Source: Streptomyces sp. P3 (GTDB lineage: Bacteria; Actinomycetota; Actinomycetes; Streptomycetales; Streptomycetaceae). From it: 64,000 nt of DNA. Positions 26,596 to 37,920 of the stretch are shown in pieces. The notes under the pieces are model-generated. The model was not told the DNA's origin, made no database searches, and worked only from the letters and a program-made list of their open reading frames with translations. The position numbers and the translations under genes are program-made. The stretch covers positions 8,697,501-8,761,500 of the forward strand of contig JAFEKX020000001.1 of the NCBI GenBank assembly GCA_016893485.2, written 5' to 3'. Numbering within the stretch: the stretch's first letter is position 1; each line of letters begins with the position of its first letter.

Positions 26596-29500
26596 GTGAT
26601 CGAGGCACGTGGATCGGAGAGGGCATTGGACACGCGGGCCCTGGAGGCCGCGCTGCGCGAGCGGGTCGACGGCGAGGTGCGGTTCGACGCGGGCAGCCGG
26701 GGTGCCTACGCGACGGACGGCTCGAACTACCGGCAGGTACCGATCGGCGTCGTCGTCCCGCGCACGGTCGACGCGGGCGCGGACGCCGTGGCGGTCTGTG
26801 CCGAGTTCGGGGCGCCCGTGCTGTCCCGAGGCGGCGGCACGAGCCTGGGCGGCCAGTGCACCAACACCGCCGTGGTCGTCGACTGGACGAAGTACTGCCA
26901 CCAGGTCCTGTCGATCGACGTCGACGGGCGCACCTGTGTCGTCGAGCCGGGTGTCGTGCTCGACGAACTCAACCGCCGACTCTCCGACCACCGGCTCCAG
27001 TTCGGCCCCAAGCCGTCCACCCACAGCCACTGCTCGCTCGGCGGCATGATCGGCAACAACTCCTGCGGCGGCTCCGCCCAGGCCTACGGCAAGACCGTCG
27101 ACAACGTCCGGCGCCTGGAGATCCTGACCTACGACGGCACCCGCTGCTGGGTCGGCCCGACCTCCGACGCCGAGTACGACGCGATCATCGCCGCCGGTGG
27201 TCGGGTCGCCGAGATCCACCAGGGGCTGCGGCGGATCATCGACCGCACGATGGCGGACGTACGGCGCGGGTTCCCCGTATCCCGCGCCGGGTCTCCGGGT
27301 ACAACCTGGACTCGCTGCTGCCCGAGAACGGCTTCGACGTGGCCCGGGCACTCGTCGGCAGCGAGGGCACCCTCGTCACCGTCCTGCGCGCCGAACTGGA
27401 CCTCGTACCCCTCCCGCCGTGCGAAGCCCTCCTCGTCCTCGGCTACGACGACATCTGCACGGCCGCCGACGACGTGCCCCGGCTGCTGAAGCACAGCAGC
27501 CCGACCCAACTGGAGGCGCTGGACGGGCGGATGGCGCAGCTGATGCGCGAAGAGGGCGCCTATCTCGACTCGTTGAGCGTGCTTCCGGAGGGGGAGAGCT
27601 GGCTGCTGGTGCAGTTCACCGGGGACAGCCAGGACGAAGTCGACGAGCGGGCACGGGAGTTGATCCGGGCGCTCGGACGGGACGAGGACGATCCGACGGT
27701 CGCGTTCTCCGAGGACCCGGCGCGCGAACGCAAGATGCTCAAGGCACGCGAGGCCGGACTCGGGGTCACCGCACGCCCGCCGGACGGCCGGGAGACCTGG
27801 GAGGGCTGGGAGGACTCGGCCGTGGCGCCCGAAGTCCTCGGCGACTACCTGCGCGACCTGAAGAAGCTCCTCGCCGACTTCGGCTACGACCACCCCCTCC
27901 CTGTACGGGCACTTCGGGCAGGGCTGCGTGCACACCCGCATTCCCTTCGAACTCACCACGGCCGAAGGGGTCACGAACTTCCGGGAGTTCCTCCTCCGGG
28001 CCGCCGATCTGGTGGCCTCCTACGGAGGTTCGCTCTCCGGCGAGCACGGTGACGGGCAGGCGCGCGGCGAACTGCTGCCCCGCATGTTCGGGGGAGGTGG
28101 TGGCCGCCTTCGGACAGGTGAAAGCCCTGTTCGACCCCGACAACCGCATGAACCCCGGCAAGGTCGTCGACCCCTACCGCATCGACGAGAACCTTCGCCT
28201 GGGACCCCTGTGGCGCCCCAACAGCCATGACACGCACTTCAGTTACCCCGACGACGACCACTCCTTCGACCGCGCGGTGCTGCGCTGCGTCGGCATCGGC
28301 AACTGCCGTACCCACGAGGGCGGGGTGATGTGCCCCTCGTACCGGGCGACCGGCGAGGAGGAGCACTCCACCCGAGGGCGGTCCCGGCTGCTGTTCGAGA
28401 TGCTCGACGGGCACGCGGACTCCGCGATCACGGACGGCTGGCGCTCCACCGAGGTCCGTGACGCCCTGGACCTCTGCCTGGCCTGCAAGGGCTGCAAGTC
28501 CGACTGCCCGGTCGGCGTCGACATGGCCACCTACAAGGCCGAGTTCCTCTCCCACCACTACGAGGGACGGCTGCGGCCTGCCGCCCACTACTCCATGGGC
28601 TGGCTGCCGCTGTGGGCGCGGCTGTCACGGCTGGCACCGCGACTGGTCAACGCCGCGCTCGGCGCGCCCGGCATCGCCGCCCTCGGCAAGCGCCTCGCGG
28701 GCGTGGCGGCGGAGCGTGACGCACCGGTCTTCGCCGAGGAGTCCTTCGTGCAGTGGTGGCAGGCGCGGGGGACCCCGAACCCGACCCGGCCGACCCGCGC
28801 ACCGTCCTGCTCTGGCCGGACACGTTCAGCACCTACTTCCACCCGGGCGTCGCGAAGTCCGCGGTCCGGGTCCTGGAGGACGCCGGCTTCGACGTCGCCG
28901 TCCCGACCAGCTCCGTGTGCTGCGGCCTCACCTGGATCTCCACCGGTCAACTCGCCACCGCCAAGCGGGTGTTGGGGCGCACCATCGACGTGCTGCGGCC
29001 CTGGCTGGAGGCAGGCACCCCGGTCATCGGTCTCGAACCGTCCTGTACGGCCGTCTTCCGCGCCGACGCCCCGGAGCTGCTGCCCGGGGACCAGGACGTG
29101 CAACGGCTCGCCGGGCAGTTCCGCACCTTCGCCGAGCAACTGCTCAACCACGCGCCGGACGGCTGGCAGCCCCCGCGGCTCACCACGTCGGCCACCGTGC
29201 AGACCCATTGCCACCAGCACGCGGTGACCAAGGACGACGCCGACCGCGAACTGATGCGCCGCGCCGGGATCGACGCCCGTGTCCTGGACGCCGGTTGCTG
29301 CGGCCTCGCCGGCAACTTCGGCTTCGAACAAGGCCATTACGACCTGTCCATGACCGTGGCCGAGCAAGGGGTGCTGCCCGCAGTGCGGGAGACCGCCCCC
29401 GGCGCACTCGTCCTCGCGGACGGCTTCAGCTGCCGTACGCAGATCGAACAGGGCGACACCGGCCGCCGCGCCCTGCACCTGGCCGAGGCCCTGGCCCTCG

Positions 29501-29667
29501 CCATGGACGGACAGCATCTGCCCGCCGACCACCCCGAGAAGCTCGCCGACCGGCCCGAGGCATCCGACCGCGACCGCCGCCTGCTGGCGGCGGGCGCCGC
29601 AACCGCCGTCCTCGGAGCGGCGGCGGCCGGGACCTACTGGTTCCGCAACCGGCAATCAGCGCGATGA
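26596..29667 (+). CDS. FAD- and Fe-S-binding dehydrogenase (D-lactate/glycolate type fusion)
   Basis: About 1,023 residues joining a GlcD/DLD-like FAD half and a GlpC-like Fe-S half. FAD loop RGGGTSLGGQCTNTAVV; SLGGMIGNNSCGG; DSLLPENGFDVARALVGSEG. Fe-S half: GGVMCPSYRATGEEEHSTRG, CLACKGCKSDCPVGVD, and the CCG motifs CCGLTWIS and CCGLAGNFGFE. A C-terminal hydrophobic helix (AAGAATAVLGAAAAGTYW) may bind the membrane. Oxidises D-lactate or another 2-hydroxy acid and passes electrons to quinone. Frame breaks near 27290, 27900, 28098 and 28770. Ends in ATGA overlap with the next frame. Confidence 0.9.
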
Positions 29668-29678
29668 GAGGAACTCCC

Positions 29679-31488
29679 GTGTCCATCAAGGTGTCCGACT
29701 ACGTACTCCAGCGGCTCCGCGAATGGGACGTCGACCATGTCTTCGCCTACGCGGGCGACGGCATCAACGGCCTCCTCGCCGCCTGGGGCCGCTCCGACAA
29801 CAAGCCGAAGTTCGTCCAGTCGCGGCACGAGGAGATGTCCGCGTTCGAGGCCGTCGGCTACGCGAAATTCTCCGGCAAGGTCGGTGTCTGCGCGGCGACT
29901 TCGGGCCCCGGCGCGATCCATCTCCTCAACGGTCTCTACGACGCGAAGCTCGACCACGTCCCCGTCGTCGCGATCGTCGGGCAGACCAACCGCAGTGCCA
30001 TGGGCGGCAGTTACCAGCAGGAGGTCGACCTGCTGAGCCTCTACAAGGACGTCGCCTCCGAGTACTGCGAGATGGTGACCGTCCCCGAGCAGCTGCCCAA
30101 CGTCATCGACCGCGCCATGCGCACCGCCTACGCCAAGCGCACGGTGACGGCCGTCATCATCCCCGCCGACGTCCAGGAACTCGACTACTCGGCGCCGACC
30201 CACGCCTTCAAGATGGTGCCGTCCAGCCTCGGCCTGACGCACTCCGCGCCGGTCCCGCCGACGGCGGAACTCACGCGCGCCGCCGAGGTGTTGGACGCGG
30301 GCGAGAAGGTCGCGATCCTGATCGGGCAGGGGCGCGCGGCGCCCGCGCCGAGGTGGAGGAGATCGCCGACGTGCTCGGCGCCGGGGTGGCCAAGGCCCTG
30401 CTCGGCAAGGACGCGCTGCCGGACGATCTGCCGTATGTGACCGGTTCGATCGGCCTGCTCGGCACCCGTCCCTCCTACGAGCTGATGCAGGAGTGCGACA
30501 CCCTGCTCGTCATCGGCTCCAGCTTCCCCTACACCCAGTTCCTGCCGGAGTTCGGCAAGGCCCGTGCCGTCCAGATCGACATCGATCCCTTCATGATCGG
30601 GCTGCGCTATCCCTTCGAGGTCAACCTCGTCGGGGACGCGAAGGAGACCCTCAAGGCCCTGTTGCCGCAGCTCACGCGGAAGAAGCACGGCAAGTGGCGC
30701 AAGGAGATCGAGAAGAACACGGCCCGCTGGTGGGAGGTCATGGAGCGCCGCGCGGCCGTCGACGCGGACCCGATCAACCCCGAGTACGTCGTGCACAGCC
30801 TGGACGCCCTGCTGCCGGACGACATCATCCTGGCCGCCGACTCCGGCTCCGCCGCCAACTGGTACGCCCGGCACCTGCGCATGCGCGGCACCATGCGCGG
30901 CTCGCTGTCCGGCACGCTCGCGACCATGGGGCCCGGGGTGCCGTACGTCATCGGCGCCAAGTTCGCCCACCCCGACCGCCCCGCCCTCGCGATCGTGGGC
31001 GACGGGGCGATGCAGATGAACGGCATGTCCGAACTCATCACCGCCGCCAAGTACTGGCAGGAGTGGGCGGATCCGCGCCTGATCGTCGCCGTGCTCAACA
31101 ACCAGGATCTCAACCAGGTGACTTGGGAGATGCGCGCCATGTCCGGCGCCCCGCAGTTCCTGCCCTCGCAGGCCCTTCCGGACGTGCGGTACGCCGACTT
31201 CGCCCGCTCGATCGGCCTCGACGGGGTGCGCGTGGAGAAGCCGGGGACGTGGAGGAGGCCTGGCAGCGGGCGCTCGGCGCCGACCGGCCGTTCGTCGTCG
31301 ACTTCCGCACCGACCCCGCCGTACCGCCCATCCCGCCGCACGCGAGCCTCGACCAGATCGAGGCCGCCGCCTCCGCCGTCATCAAGGGTGACAGCGACCG
31401 GACCGGCATGATCCGGCAGGGGCTGAAGGCGAAGGTGCAGGAGATGCTCCCCGGCGGCAAGCACCGTCAGGACGAGCCGGAGAAGTGA
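29679..31488 (+). CDS. Thiamine-diphosphate enzyme, pyruvate-oxidase-like
   Basis: About 603 residues. N-terminal catalytic Glu region SRHEEMSAFEAVGYAKFSG, GPGAIHLLNGLYDAKLDH, and the ThDP/Mg motif VGDGAMQMNGMSELITAA ending in NNQD. PoxB-like enzymes decarboxylate pyruvate to acetate and feed electrons to the membrane, logical after a lactate dehydrogenase. GTG at 29679 with GAGAGGA is favoured; the in-frame ATG at 29664 overlaps the previous stop. Frame breaks near 30340 (GGGG read as GGG) and near 31245. Confidence 0.9.
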
Positions 31489-31684
31489 TGACCCGGGACC
31501 CGGCCCGGGACGGCGATCCGCTCGTGGACGGGGTGGAGACGGCCGTGTCCGCCGTTCCCGACGACGCGCCGGAGACCACGTACGCATCGAGGACCTGGAG
31601 CATCCGCCCGGGTGTGCCGGCGGGGCACCCGGACACGGCCTGGCCCTCCGCGCCGAACAGGCGGAGAAGTACCGCACCGGATAG
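31488..31684 (+). pseudogene. Internally deleted remnant of an enolase-superfamily (mandelate racemase-like) gene
   Basis: N-terminal piece MTRDPARDG then VDGVETAVSAVPDDAPE resembles the start of enolase-superfamily enzymes I know from Streptomyces; a second frame gives RIEDLEH and then PGHGLALRAEQAEKYRTG, like their extreme C-terminus. The roughly 300 residues between are missing. ATG overlaps the stop of the pyruvate-oxidase gene, so it was part of the operon. Similarity is judged from memory. Confidence 0.4.
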
Positions 31685-31696
31685 GAACGGAACACG

Positions 31697-33497
31697 ATGA
31701 CCACCCCGGAAACAGCCGAGCACGACACCTACCCCCGCAGGCACTGCACGACCACGCCTTCCTCGCCGACGGCGAGCGCGGGGCACTGGTCGGCCCGCGT
31801 GGGGAGATCGGCTGGCTGTGCGCACCCCGCTGGGACAGCGGTTCCGTCTTCTCCACCCTGATCGGCGGTGCCGGCCTCTACGCCGTCACGCCGAGGGGCC
31901 GCTTCGTGCCCGGCGGACACTACGAAGAGGGCTCCCTGATCTGGCGCAGCCGCTGGGTGACGGAGAGCGGGATCGTGGAGTGCCGGGAGGCGTTGGCGTT
32001 TCCGGGAGAACGCGGTCGCCTCGTCCTGCTGCGACGCGTACGGGCGACGGAGGGACCGGCCCGGGTCCGGGTGGTGCTGCACCCCGTCGCCGACTACGGC
32101 ACCCAGCCCCTGCGTGCCGCGCGGCGCGGCGACGACGGTGTGTGGACCGCGCGGGTGGGCGACCTGCACCTGCGCTGGAGCGGTGGCGGGGACGCCTCGC
32201 TCTCCGACGTGGGGCCCGAAGTCGGCTCCACGGGCGGGCAGTTCACCCTCGATCTCGACCTGGCCGCCGGACAGCGGCACGACCTGGTGCTCGAACTCAG
32301 CGAGTGGCCGATGTGGGACGACAGCCTTCCGGTACCGTCCGACACCTGGTCACGGACCGAACGCGCCTGGTCGGACGCCGTACCCGACCTGGACGACACC
32401 GTCGCCGCCCGCGACGGGCGGCAGGCGTACGCCGTACTGCGCGGCATGACCAGTGCCGACGGAGGCATGGTCGCCGCAGCCACGACAAGCCTCCCGGAGC
32501 GGTCCGAGGCCGGGCGCAACTACGACTACCGCTACGCGTGGATCCGCGACCAGTGCTTCGCGGGCCAGGCGGTGGCGGCGGCCGGCCAACACCCCTTGCT
32601 GGACGAGGCGGTTCGGTTCGTCGGCGCCCGCCTGCACGAGGACGGTCCGAAACTGAAACCGGCGTACACGGTCGACGGCGGGCCCGTTCCCGACCAGCGC
32701 ATGCTCGAACTGCCGGGCTATCCAGGGGCTTCGACCGGATCGGGAACCACGTCAACCGCCAGTTCCAACTCGACGTGTTCGGCGAGGCGTTGTTGCTCTT
32801 CGCCGCCGCCGCACGCCACGACCGGCTCGACCGGGACGGCCGGCGGGCCGCCGAGATCGCGGTGGCCGCCATCGCCGCCCGCTGGAACGAACCGGACGCG
32901 GGCATCTGGGAGTTGGACGACCGGGCCTGGACGCACAGCCGTCTGATCTGCGCGGCGGGGCTGCGGCGGATCGCCGCCGTGGCGCCGGACGCGGCCCGCG
33001 AGAGGGAGTGGACCGAGCTGGCCGACACGATCCTCGCGCACACCACGGCTCACGCGCTGCACCCCGACGGCCACTGGCAACGCGCCCCGGACGACCCGCG
33101 GTTGGACGCGGCCCTGCTGCTGCCCCCGGTACGCGGACTGCTCCCGGCCGACGACCCGCGCACCCGCGCCACCCTCCACGCCTACAGCGAGCGCCTCACC
33201 CGCGACCACTACGCCTACCGCTTCCGGCACGACGAACGCCCACTGGAGGAGGCGGAAGGCGCCTTCCTGCTGTGCGGTTTCGTCATGGCACTGGCCGAAC
33301 ACCACCAGGGCCGAGAGGTGGAGGCCCACCGCTGGTTCGAACGCAACCGGGACGCGTGCGGAGCGGCGGGTCTGTACTCCGAGGAGTACGACATCGCCCA
33401 ACGCCAGCTGCGTGGCAACCTGCCGCAGGCCTTCGTCCACGCCCTCATGCTAGACACCGCGGCCACCCTCGCCCGAACTCCGGGCCTTCCCTCATGA
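31697..33497 (+). CDS. Glycoside hydrolase family 15 protein
   Basis: About 600 residues. N-terminal beta domain (LADGERGALVGPRGEIGWLC) and C-terminal (alpha/alpha)6 barrel with YDYRYAWIRDQCF, HVNRQFQLDVFGEALLL, LEEAEGAFLLCGF and LYSEEYD carrying the general acid/base glutamates. GH15 members of this shape are glucoamylases or trehalases; both release glucose from reserves. ATG 31697 behind TAGGAACGG. Frame breaks near 31735 and near 32730. Confidence 0.9.
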
Positions 33498-33529
33498 CCT
33501 GCCGAACCACCGAGACGAACAGGACGAGC

Positions 33530-34541
33530 ATGAACCAGCAGACCGTCGTCATCACCGGGGCCAGCGCCGGCATCGGCCGGGCCACCGCACGACTCTTCGC
33601 CGAGCGGGGCGCCAACGTCGTACTTCTCGCGCGAGGCAAGGCGGGCCTCGACGCCACGGTCGCCGACGTCGAGGAAAGGGGCGGCCGTGCCCTCGCCGTC
33701 CCCACCGACATGGCCGACCCGGCACAGGTCGAGGCCGCGGCCGTGGCCGCCGAGGAGGCCTTCGGGCCGATCGACGTCTGGGTCAACAACGCCTTCACGT
33801 CGGTGTTCGCGCCGTTCACGGAGATCGAGCCCGACGAGTACAAGCGGGTCACCGAGGTGAGCTACCTGGGCTTCGTGAACGGCACCCGGACCGCGCTCCA
33901 GCGCATGATGCCGCGGGACACCGGCGTGATCGTGCAGGTCGGCTCGGCACTCGGCGACCGCTCCATTCCGCTCCAGTCCGCCTACTGCGGCGCCAAGCAC
34001 GCGGTGAACGGCTTCACTTCGAGTGTCCGCACCGAACTCATGCACCAGCGCAGCCATGTGAACATCACCGTGGTGCAGATGCCGGCGGTCAACACCCCCA
34101 GTTCTCCTGGGTGTTGTCCCGGCTGCCGAAGAACCCCAGCCCGTACCGCCCATCTACCAGCCCGAGGTGGCCGCGCGGGCCGTGGTCAACGCGGCGGACC
34201 ATCCGCACCGCAAGCAGTACTACGTGGGCGCGTCCACCGCCGCGACGATCCTCGCCAACAAGCTGGCGCCCGCCCTGCTGGACCGCTACCTGGCCCGCAC
34301 GGGCTACGCGTCGCAGCAGACCGACGACGACAGCGAGCCCGGCACCCGGAAGACCAACCTGTGGCACCCGGCGGACGAGGCCCCGGACCACGACTACGGC
34401 GCACACGGCTCCTTCGACGAGACGTCCCACCCCCGTTCGGCCGAGGCAGCCCTCGCGCGACACCCCGGGCTCGTGCTGGCCGCCGCGACGGGAGTGGCGG
34501 CGGGTCTGGGAGCCGTGCTACGGCACAGGCGGGCGCGGTAG
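33530..34541 (+). CDS. SDR family oxidoreductase with C-terminal extension
   Basis: About 337 residues, longer than the 250 of classical SDRs. ITGASAGIGRATARLFAERG, WVNNAFTSVF (NAF in place of NAG), catalytic YCGAK, and NITVVQMPAVNTP. The C-terminal 100 residues include KQYYVGASTAATILANKLAP and a hydrophobic LVLAAATGVAAGLGAVL tail that may anchor it to the membrane. ATG 33530; an upstream in-frame ATG at 33494 overlaps the GH15 stop but lacks a ribosome site. Frame break near 34102. Confidence 0.88.
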
Positions 34542-34564
34542 CCGCGCAGGGCCTGTCCGGCTGT

Positions 34565-35695
34565 CTACGAGTCGGCGGCCCTGCCCATCTCGCGGCTGAC
34601 ACTGGCGCTCAGTTCGGCCCAGCTCGCCTCGAACTTGGCGAGACCCTCGCGTTCCAGGGTGTCGGTGACGTCGGTGAAGTCCACGCCGACGCGCTCCAGC
34701 GCCGCGAAGTGCTCTTGCGCCGCCGCGTAGTTGTCGGCCGCGGGTGTGAAGCCGGCGAGCGTACCGTGGTCGGCGAACGCGGCCAGTGTGGTGCCGGGCA
34801 TGGTGTTCACGGTGCCCGGGATGGCCAGCTCGCTGACGTACATCGTGTCGGGGTAGGCCGGGTCCTTGACGCCGGTGGACGCCCACAGCGGGCGCTGCGG
34901 CCGGGCGCCGGCCTCGGCGAGGCGCTGCCGGAGCGGGTCCGTGGCCGCCGACTCGTAAGTCCCGTACGCCAGGCGGGCGTTGGCGACCGCGGTCCTGCCC
35001 TTGAGGGCGCGGGCCTCAGGTGTTCCGACGGCGTCGAGGCGGCGGTCCACCTCGGTGTCCACGCGGGAGACGAAGAACGAGGCGACCGAGTGGATGCCGG
35101 TCAGATCGTGGCCGGCCTGTCGGGCCCGCTCCAGACCGGCCGCATGGGCGTCCATCACCGCGCGGTAGCGGTCCAGGGAGAAGATCAAGGTGACGTTGAC
35201 GCTGATTCCGCGCGCCACGACCTCGGTGATGGCCGTGAGCCCCTCGCGGGTGGCCGGGATCTTGACGAACAGGTTCTGTTCGCGCACGGCGTCCCACAGT
35301 TTCACCGCCTGTTCGACGGTGGCGTCGGAATCCTCGGCCAGTCGGGGATCGACCTCGATCGACACGCGTCCGTCCAGGCCGTCGGTCCTCTTGTGTATCG
35401 GCGCGAAGACACGGCAGGCGGCTCGGACGTCGTCGGTGGTGATGGCGAAGACGGCCTCGTCGACGCTCGCACCGTCGTCGGCCAGCCCGCGGAGCTGCTC
35501 GGTGTAGCGGTCTCCACGGGACAGCGCGGAGGCGAAGATCGTGGGATTCGTCGTGACGCCGACGACATGCCGGTCGGCGATCAGTTTCTCCAGCTCGCCA
35601 CCGGCCAGCAGCTCGCGGGAGAGGTCGTCGAGCCAGATCGACACCCCCGCGGCGGTCAGATCGGCGAGCGGGTCGGACGCGGCGGAAGAGGACAT
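34565..35695 (-). CDS. tal: Transaldolase
   Basis: 376 residues, intact. GVSIWLDDLSRELL, GVTTNPTIFASAL, the Schiff-base lysine in NLFVKIPAT, SVNVTLIFSLDRY and LWASTGVKDPAYPDT, all typical of the actinobacterial transaldolase. Start ATG 35693-35695 has GGAG six bases before it; the ATG six bases further upstream sits directly on that site. Balances pentose phosphates; convergent with the GH15/SDR unit, which would supply glucose. Confidence 0.96.
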   Translation of the reverse strand: MSSSAASDPLADLTAAGVSIWLDDLSRELLAGGELEKLIADRHVVGVTTNPTIFASALSRGDRYTEQLRGLADDGASVDEAVFAITTDDVRAACRVFAPIHKRTDGLDGRVSIEVDPRLAEDSDATVEQAVKLWDAVREQNLFVKIPATREGLTAITEVVARGISVNVTLIFSLDRYRAVMDAHAAGLERARQAGHDLTGIHSVASFFVSRVDTEVDRRLDAVGTPEARALKGRTAVANARLAYGTYESAATDPLRQRLAEAGARPQRPLWASTGVKDPAYPDTMYVSELAIPGTVNTMPGTTLAAFADHGTLAGFTPAADNYAAAQEHFAALERVGVDFTDVTDTLEREGLAKFEASWAELSASVSREMGRAADS

Positions 35696-35780
35696 GCGCA
35701 TCTCCAAGCAGGGGGTGGTCACTGCGGGGTACCTGAGCCGGATTCAGCTGTCCCCGACCCGTCCCGCGGTCCCGCGCAGG

Positions 35781-36251
35781 TCATTCGTGGGCGCTGGGCA
35801 CGCGGGGGGGTCGCGGGGGCGTCGGGTTTGGCGGTGGCGAGTTGTTCGCCGAGTTCGCCGAGCCGGTTGCGGCCGAGGGCGGAGCGGACCTGGGGAACCA
35901 TTCCTTCTCCTCCTCTTCGACGTGGTGGCGGACGTTTTCGATGAGGACGGTCATCTTGGCGTCGAAGCGCTCGTCCTGGGGGTCGAGGCCGGTGAGTTCG
36001 GACAGCATCCACAGGACGACGTGGTGTTCTTCGACGCTTTCCAGTACGTGGTCGGTGGTGTCCGGTACGGCGGCGCGGGCGGCGGGGTAGAAGATCTTCT
36101 CCTCGATCCAGGCGTGGACCGTCAGTTCCTCGATCACCTTGTCGGCGATCTTCCGCTTGGTCTTGTAGGCGCGGTCCCCGGCCTGTTCGAACTCCTTGAA
36201 GAGCTTCTCGACCGTCTGGTGGTCTTCCTTGAGCAGCACAATCGCGTCCAT
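35781..36251 (-). CDS. Hemerythrin HHE domain protein
   Basis: About 157 residues. Iron-ligand pattern in KEDHQTVEKLFKEFE, HAWIEEKIFYPAAR, EEHHVVLWMLSEL and VRHHVEEEEKEWFP. Binds O2 or NO with a di-iron site. ATG 36249-36251 behind AAAGGA. Frame breaks near 35880 and in a G7 run near 35803; corrected ending is PRVPSAHE. Confidence 0.9.
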   Translation of the reverse strand: MDAIVLLKEDHQTVEKLFKEFEQAGDRAYKTKRKIADKVIEELTVHAWIEEKIFYPAARAAVPDTTDHVLESVEEHHVVLWMLSELTGLDPQDERFDAKMTVLIENVRHHVEEEEKEWFPRSAPPSAATGSANSANNSPPPNPTPPRPPRVPSAHE

Positions 36252-36279
36252 GGGCACTCCTTTGTCTCGACCCGGGCGG

Positions 36280-36606
36280 TCAGCGGCCGAGGGCCTTGGC
36301 CAGTTGCTGCTTGTTCATCGACGAGCGGCCGTCGATGTTGCGCTTCTTCGCCTCCGCGTACAGCTGGTCCCTGGTCGGCCCCTTGGCGCCGCTGTGGGAC
36401 CGCTCACCGCCGCGCTGGGAGGCGGACTTCTTGTCACGGGTAGACGTCTTGCTCGCTGTCGCCGACTCGCCGGCGCGAGCCCGCTCCTTGTTGACGGTCC
36501 GGGCCGCGATCTCCTTCGCCCGGCTCTCGGAGGTGCCGCGCTTCTCGGCACCCTCCTTGATGTGTTCGTACTGTCGCTCACGCTTCGGGCTGGAACCTCG
36601 CGGCAT
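36280..36606 (-). CDS. Rho-N domain small basic protein
   Basis: 108 residues. Basic N-terminal half (RERQYEHIKEGAEKRG, EIAARTVNKERARAGES) and a C-terminal Rho_N/SAP-like module QLYAEAKKRNIDGRSSMNKQ. The family is sometimes labelled plasmid stabilization protein without proof. Possibly binds nucleic acid. Confidence 0.85.
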   Translation of the reverse strand: MPRGSSPKRERQYEHIKEGAEKRGTSESRAKEIAARTVNKERARAGESATASKTSTRDKKSASQRGGERSHSGAKGPTRDQLYAEAKKRNIDGRSSMNKQQLAKALGR

Positions 36607-36668
36607 GACGCTCTCCTTCGGATCCGGGCGGCCCGTCGCACCGCTCACGGGCTCTGGTGACCTGCCGC

Positions 36669-36693
36669 GTACCCGTAGCCCGTCGCTTCTCAC
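36669..36693 (-). promoter_or_regulatory. Possible SigB-type promoter for Rho-N gene
   Basis: Minus strand GTGA, 15 bases, GGGTAC; -10 exact, -35 off by one. Confidence 0.35.
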
Positions 36694-36708
36694 CTTTTGA
36701 CCTCGTTC

Positions 36709-36733
36709 GCGTCGGCTACGGAAACCCGGGTAC
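36709..36733 (+). promoter_or_regulatory. SigB-type promoter candidate for flavodoxin gene
   Basis: GCGT, 15 bases, GGGTAC; 90 bases before the ATG at 36823. Confidence 0.45.
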
Positions 36734-36822
36734 TCGGAGCGCTCCGAAACGGCAGGGCCGGAGCCTGCCCAGCGTTCGAGGCCGGGCCCGCTACCCGCCT
36801 CCCCACCCGATCAGGAGTCCCC

Positions 36823-37424
36823 ATGATTCGCGCCGTGGCGCTCGTCTGTACGCTCACCCCTTCTCCCACCCCTTCGAGCAGCCATCACCTCGCCGGGCAG
36901 GTGATGGCCGAACTCGCCGACCTCGGTGTCCAGGGCGAGACCATCCGGGTGGCCGATCACCACATCCGCTCAGGTATCGCCCGTGACCTCGGTGAGGGTG
37001 ACGACTGGCCGCGGCTGTGGGAGAAGGTGATGGCCGCCGACATCGTCCTGCTCGCCACCCCGATCTGGCTCGGCCACCCCGCCAGCCTCTGCCAGCTCGT
37101 CCTGGAGCGGCTCAACGCCGACATCTCCGAGACCGACGAGGAGGGCAGGCAACTGCCGTACGGGAAGGTCGGACTGGTCGCCGTCGTGGGCAACGAGGAC
37201 GGGGCGCACAAGGTGAGCGCCGACCTCTTCCAAGGGCTCAACGACCTCGGGTTCTCGCTGCCGCCCGGCGCGGTCACCTACTGGGTCGGCGAGGCCCAGC
37301 AGGGGACCGACTACCAGGACCTCGACAAGACCCCGAGGCCGTCGCCGCCACCACCAAGACCCTTGCCGCCAACGCCGTCCACCTGGCGACCCTGCTCCAG
37401 GGCGCGCCCTACCCGCCCAGCTGA
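36823..37424 (+). CDS. NAD(P)H-dependent flavodoxin-family oxidoreductase
   Basis: About 200 residues. Flavodoxin-like fold: CTLTPSPTPSSSHHLAG (FMN phosphate loop), ADIVLLATPIWLGHPASLCQ and GKVGLVAVVGNEDGAHKVS. ATG 36823 behind AGGAG. Frame break near 37332; corrected ending TLLQGAPYPPS. Confidence 0.88.
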
Positions 37425-37456
37425 CCGGCGGTGGCCGCGGTCCGCCGTACACGCCG

Positions 37457-37488
37457 ACGGCTCCCGTCCTGTGAACCAGGGGAGCCGT
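37457..37488. terminator. 9-bp hairpin between convergent flavodoxin and GlsB genes
   Basis: ACGGCTCCC and exact complement GGGAGCCGT with a 14-base loop. Confidence 0.5.
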
Positions 37489-37519
37489 GCGGCAGGCGTG
37501 GGCGTACGCCCTTGGTCGA

Positions 37520-37798
37520 TCAGGCGTGCCGGTGCGAGCGCCGGTTGCCGGTGACGACGCGGTAGAGAACGAGCAGGATGAGCGAGCCCACGATCGCGGC
37601 GATCCACGTGGAGAGGTCGAAGAAACCGTCGATGGAGTCGACGCCGAAGATCACCTTGCCGAGCCAGCCGCCGAGCAGACCGCCGACGATGCCGATGAGC
37701 ATGGTGACGATGATGCCGCCCGGGTCCTTGCCCGGCATCAGCAGCTTGGCGATGGCTCCGGCGAGCAGGCCGATGATGATCCACGCGATGATTCCCAT
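37520..37798 (-). CDS. GlsB/YeaQ/YmgE family stress membrane protein
   Basis: 92 residues, three helices: IIAWIIIGLLAGAIAKLLMP, the Gly-rich LIGIVGGLLGGWLG and WIAAIVGSLILLVLYRVV. Transglycosylase-associated family, induced by acid or general stress in other bacteria. Confidence 0.95.
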   Translation of the reverse strand: MGIIAWIIIGLLAGAIAKLLMPGKDPGGIIVTMLIGIVGGLLGGWLGKVIFGVDSIDGFFDLSTWIAAIVGSLILLVLYRVVTGNRRSHRHA

Positions 37799-37920
37799 GA
37801 TGGGTCTCCGCTTCCTCTTCTTTTTCGGATTCTTCGAATAAAGGCTGTGTCAGCTCTTCGTGTGCGCCGAACGGGCCCGAACAAACGTCACAACCGGCAG
37901 CCATCGCAAGCCCGCACGGT

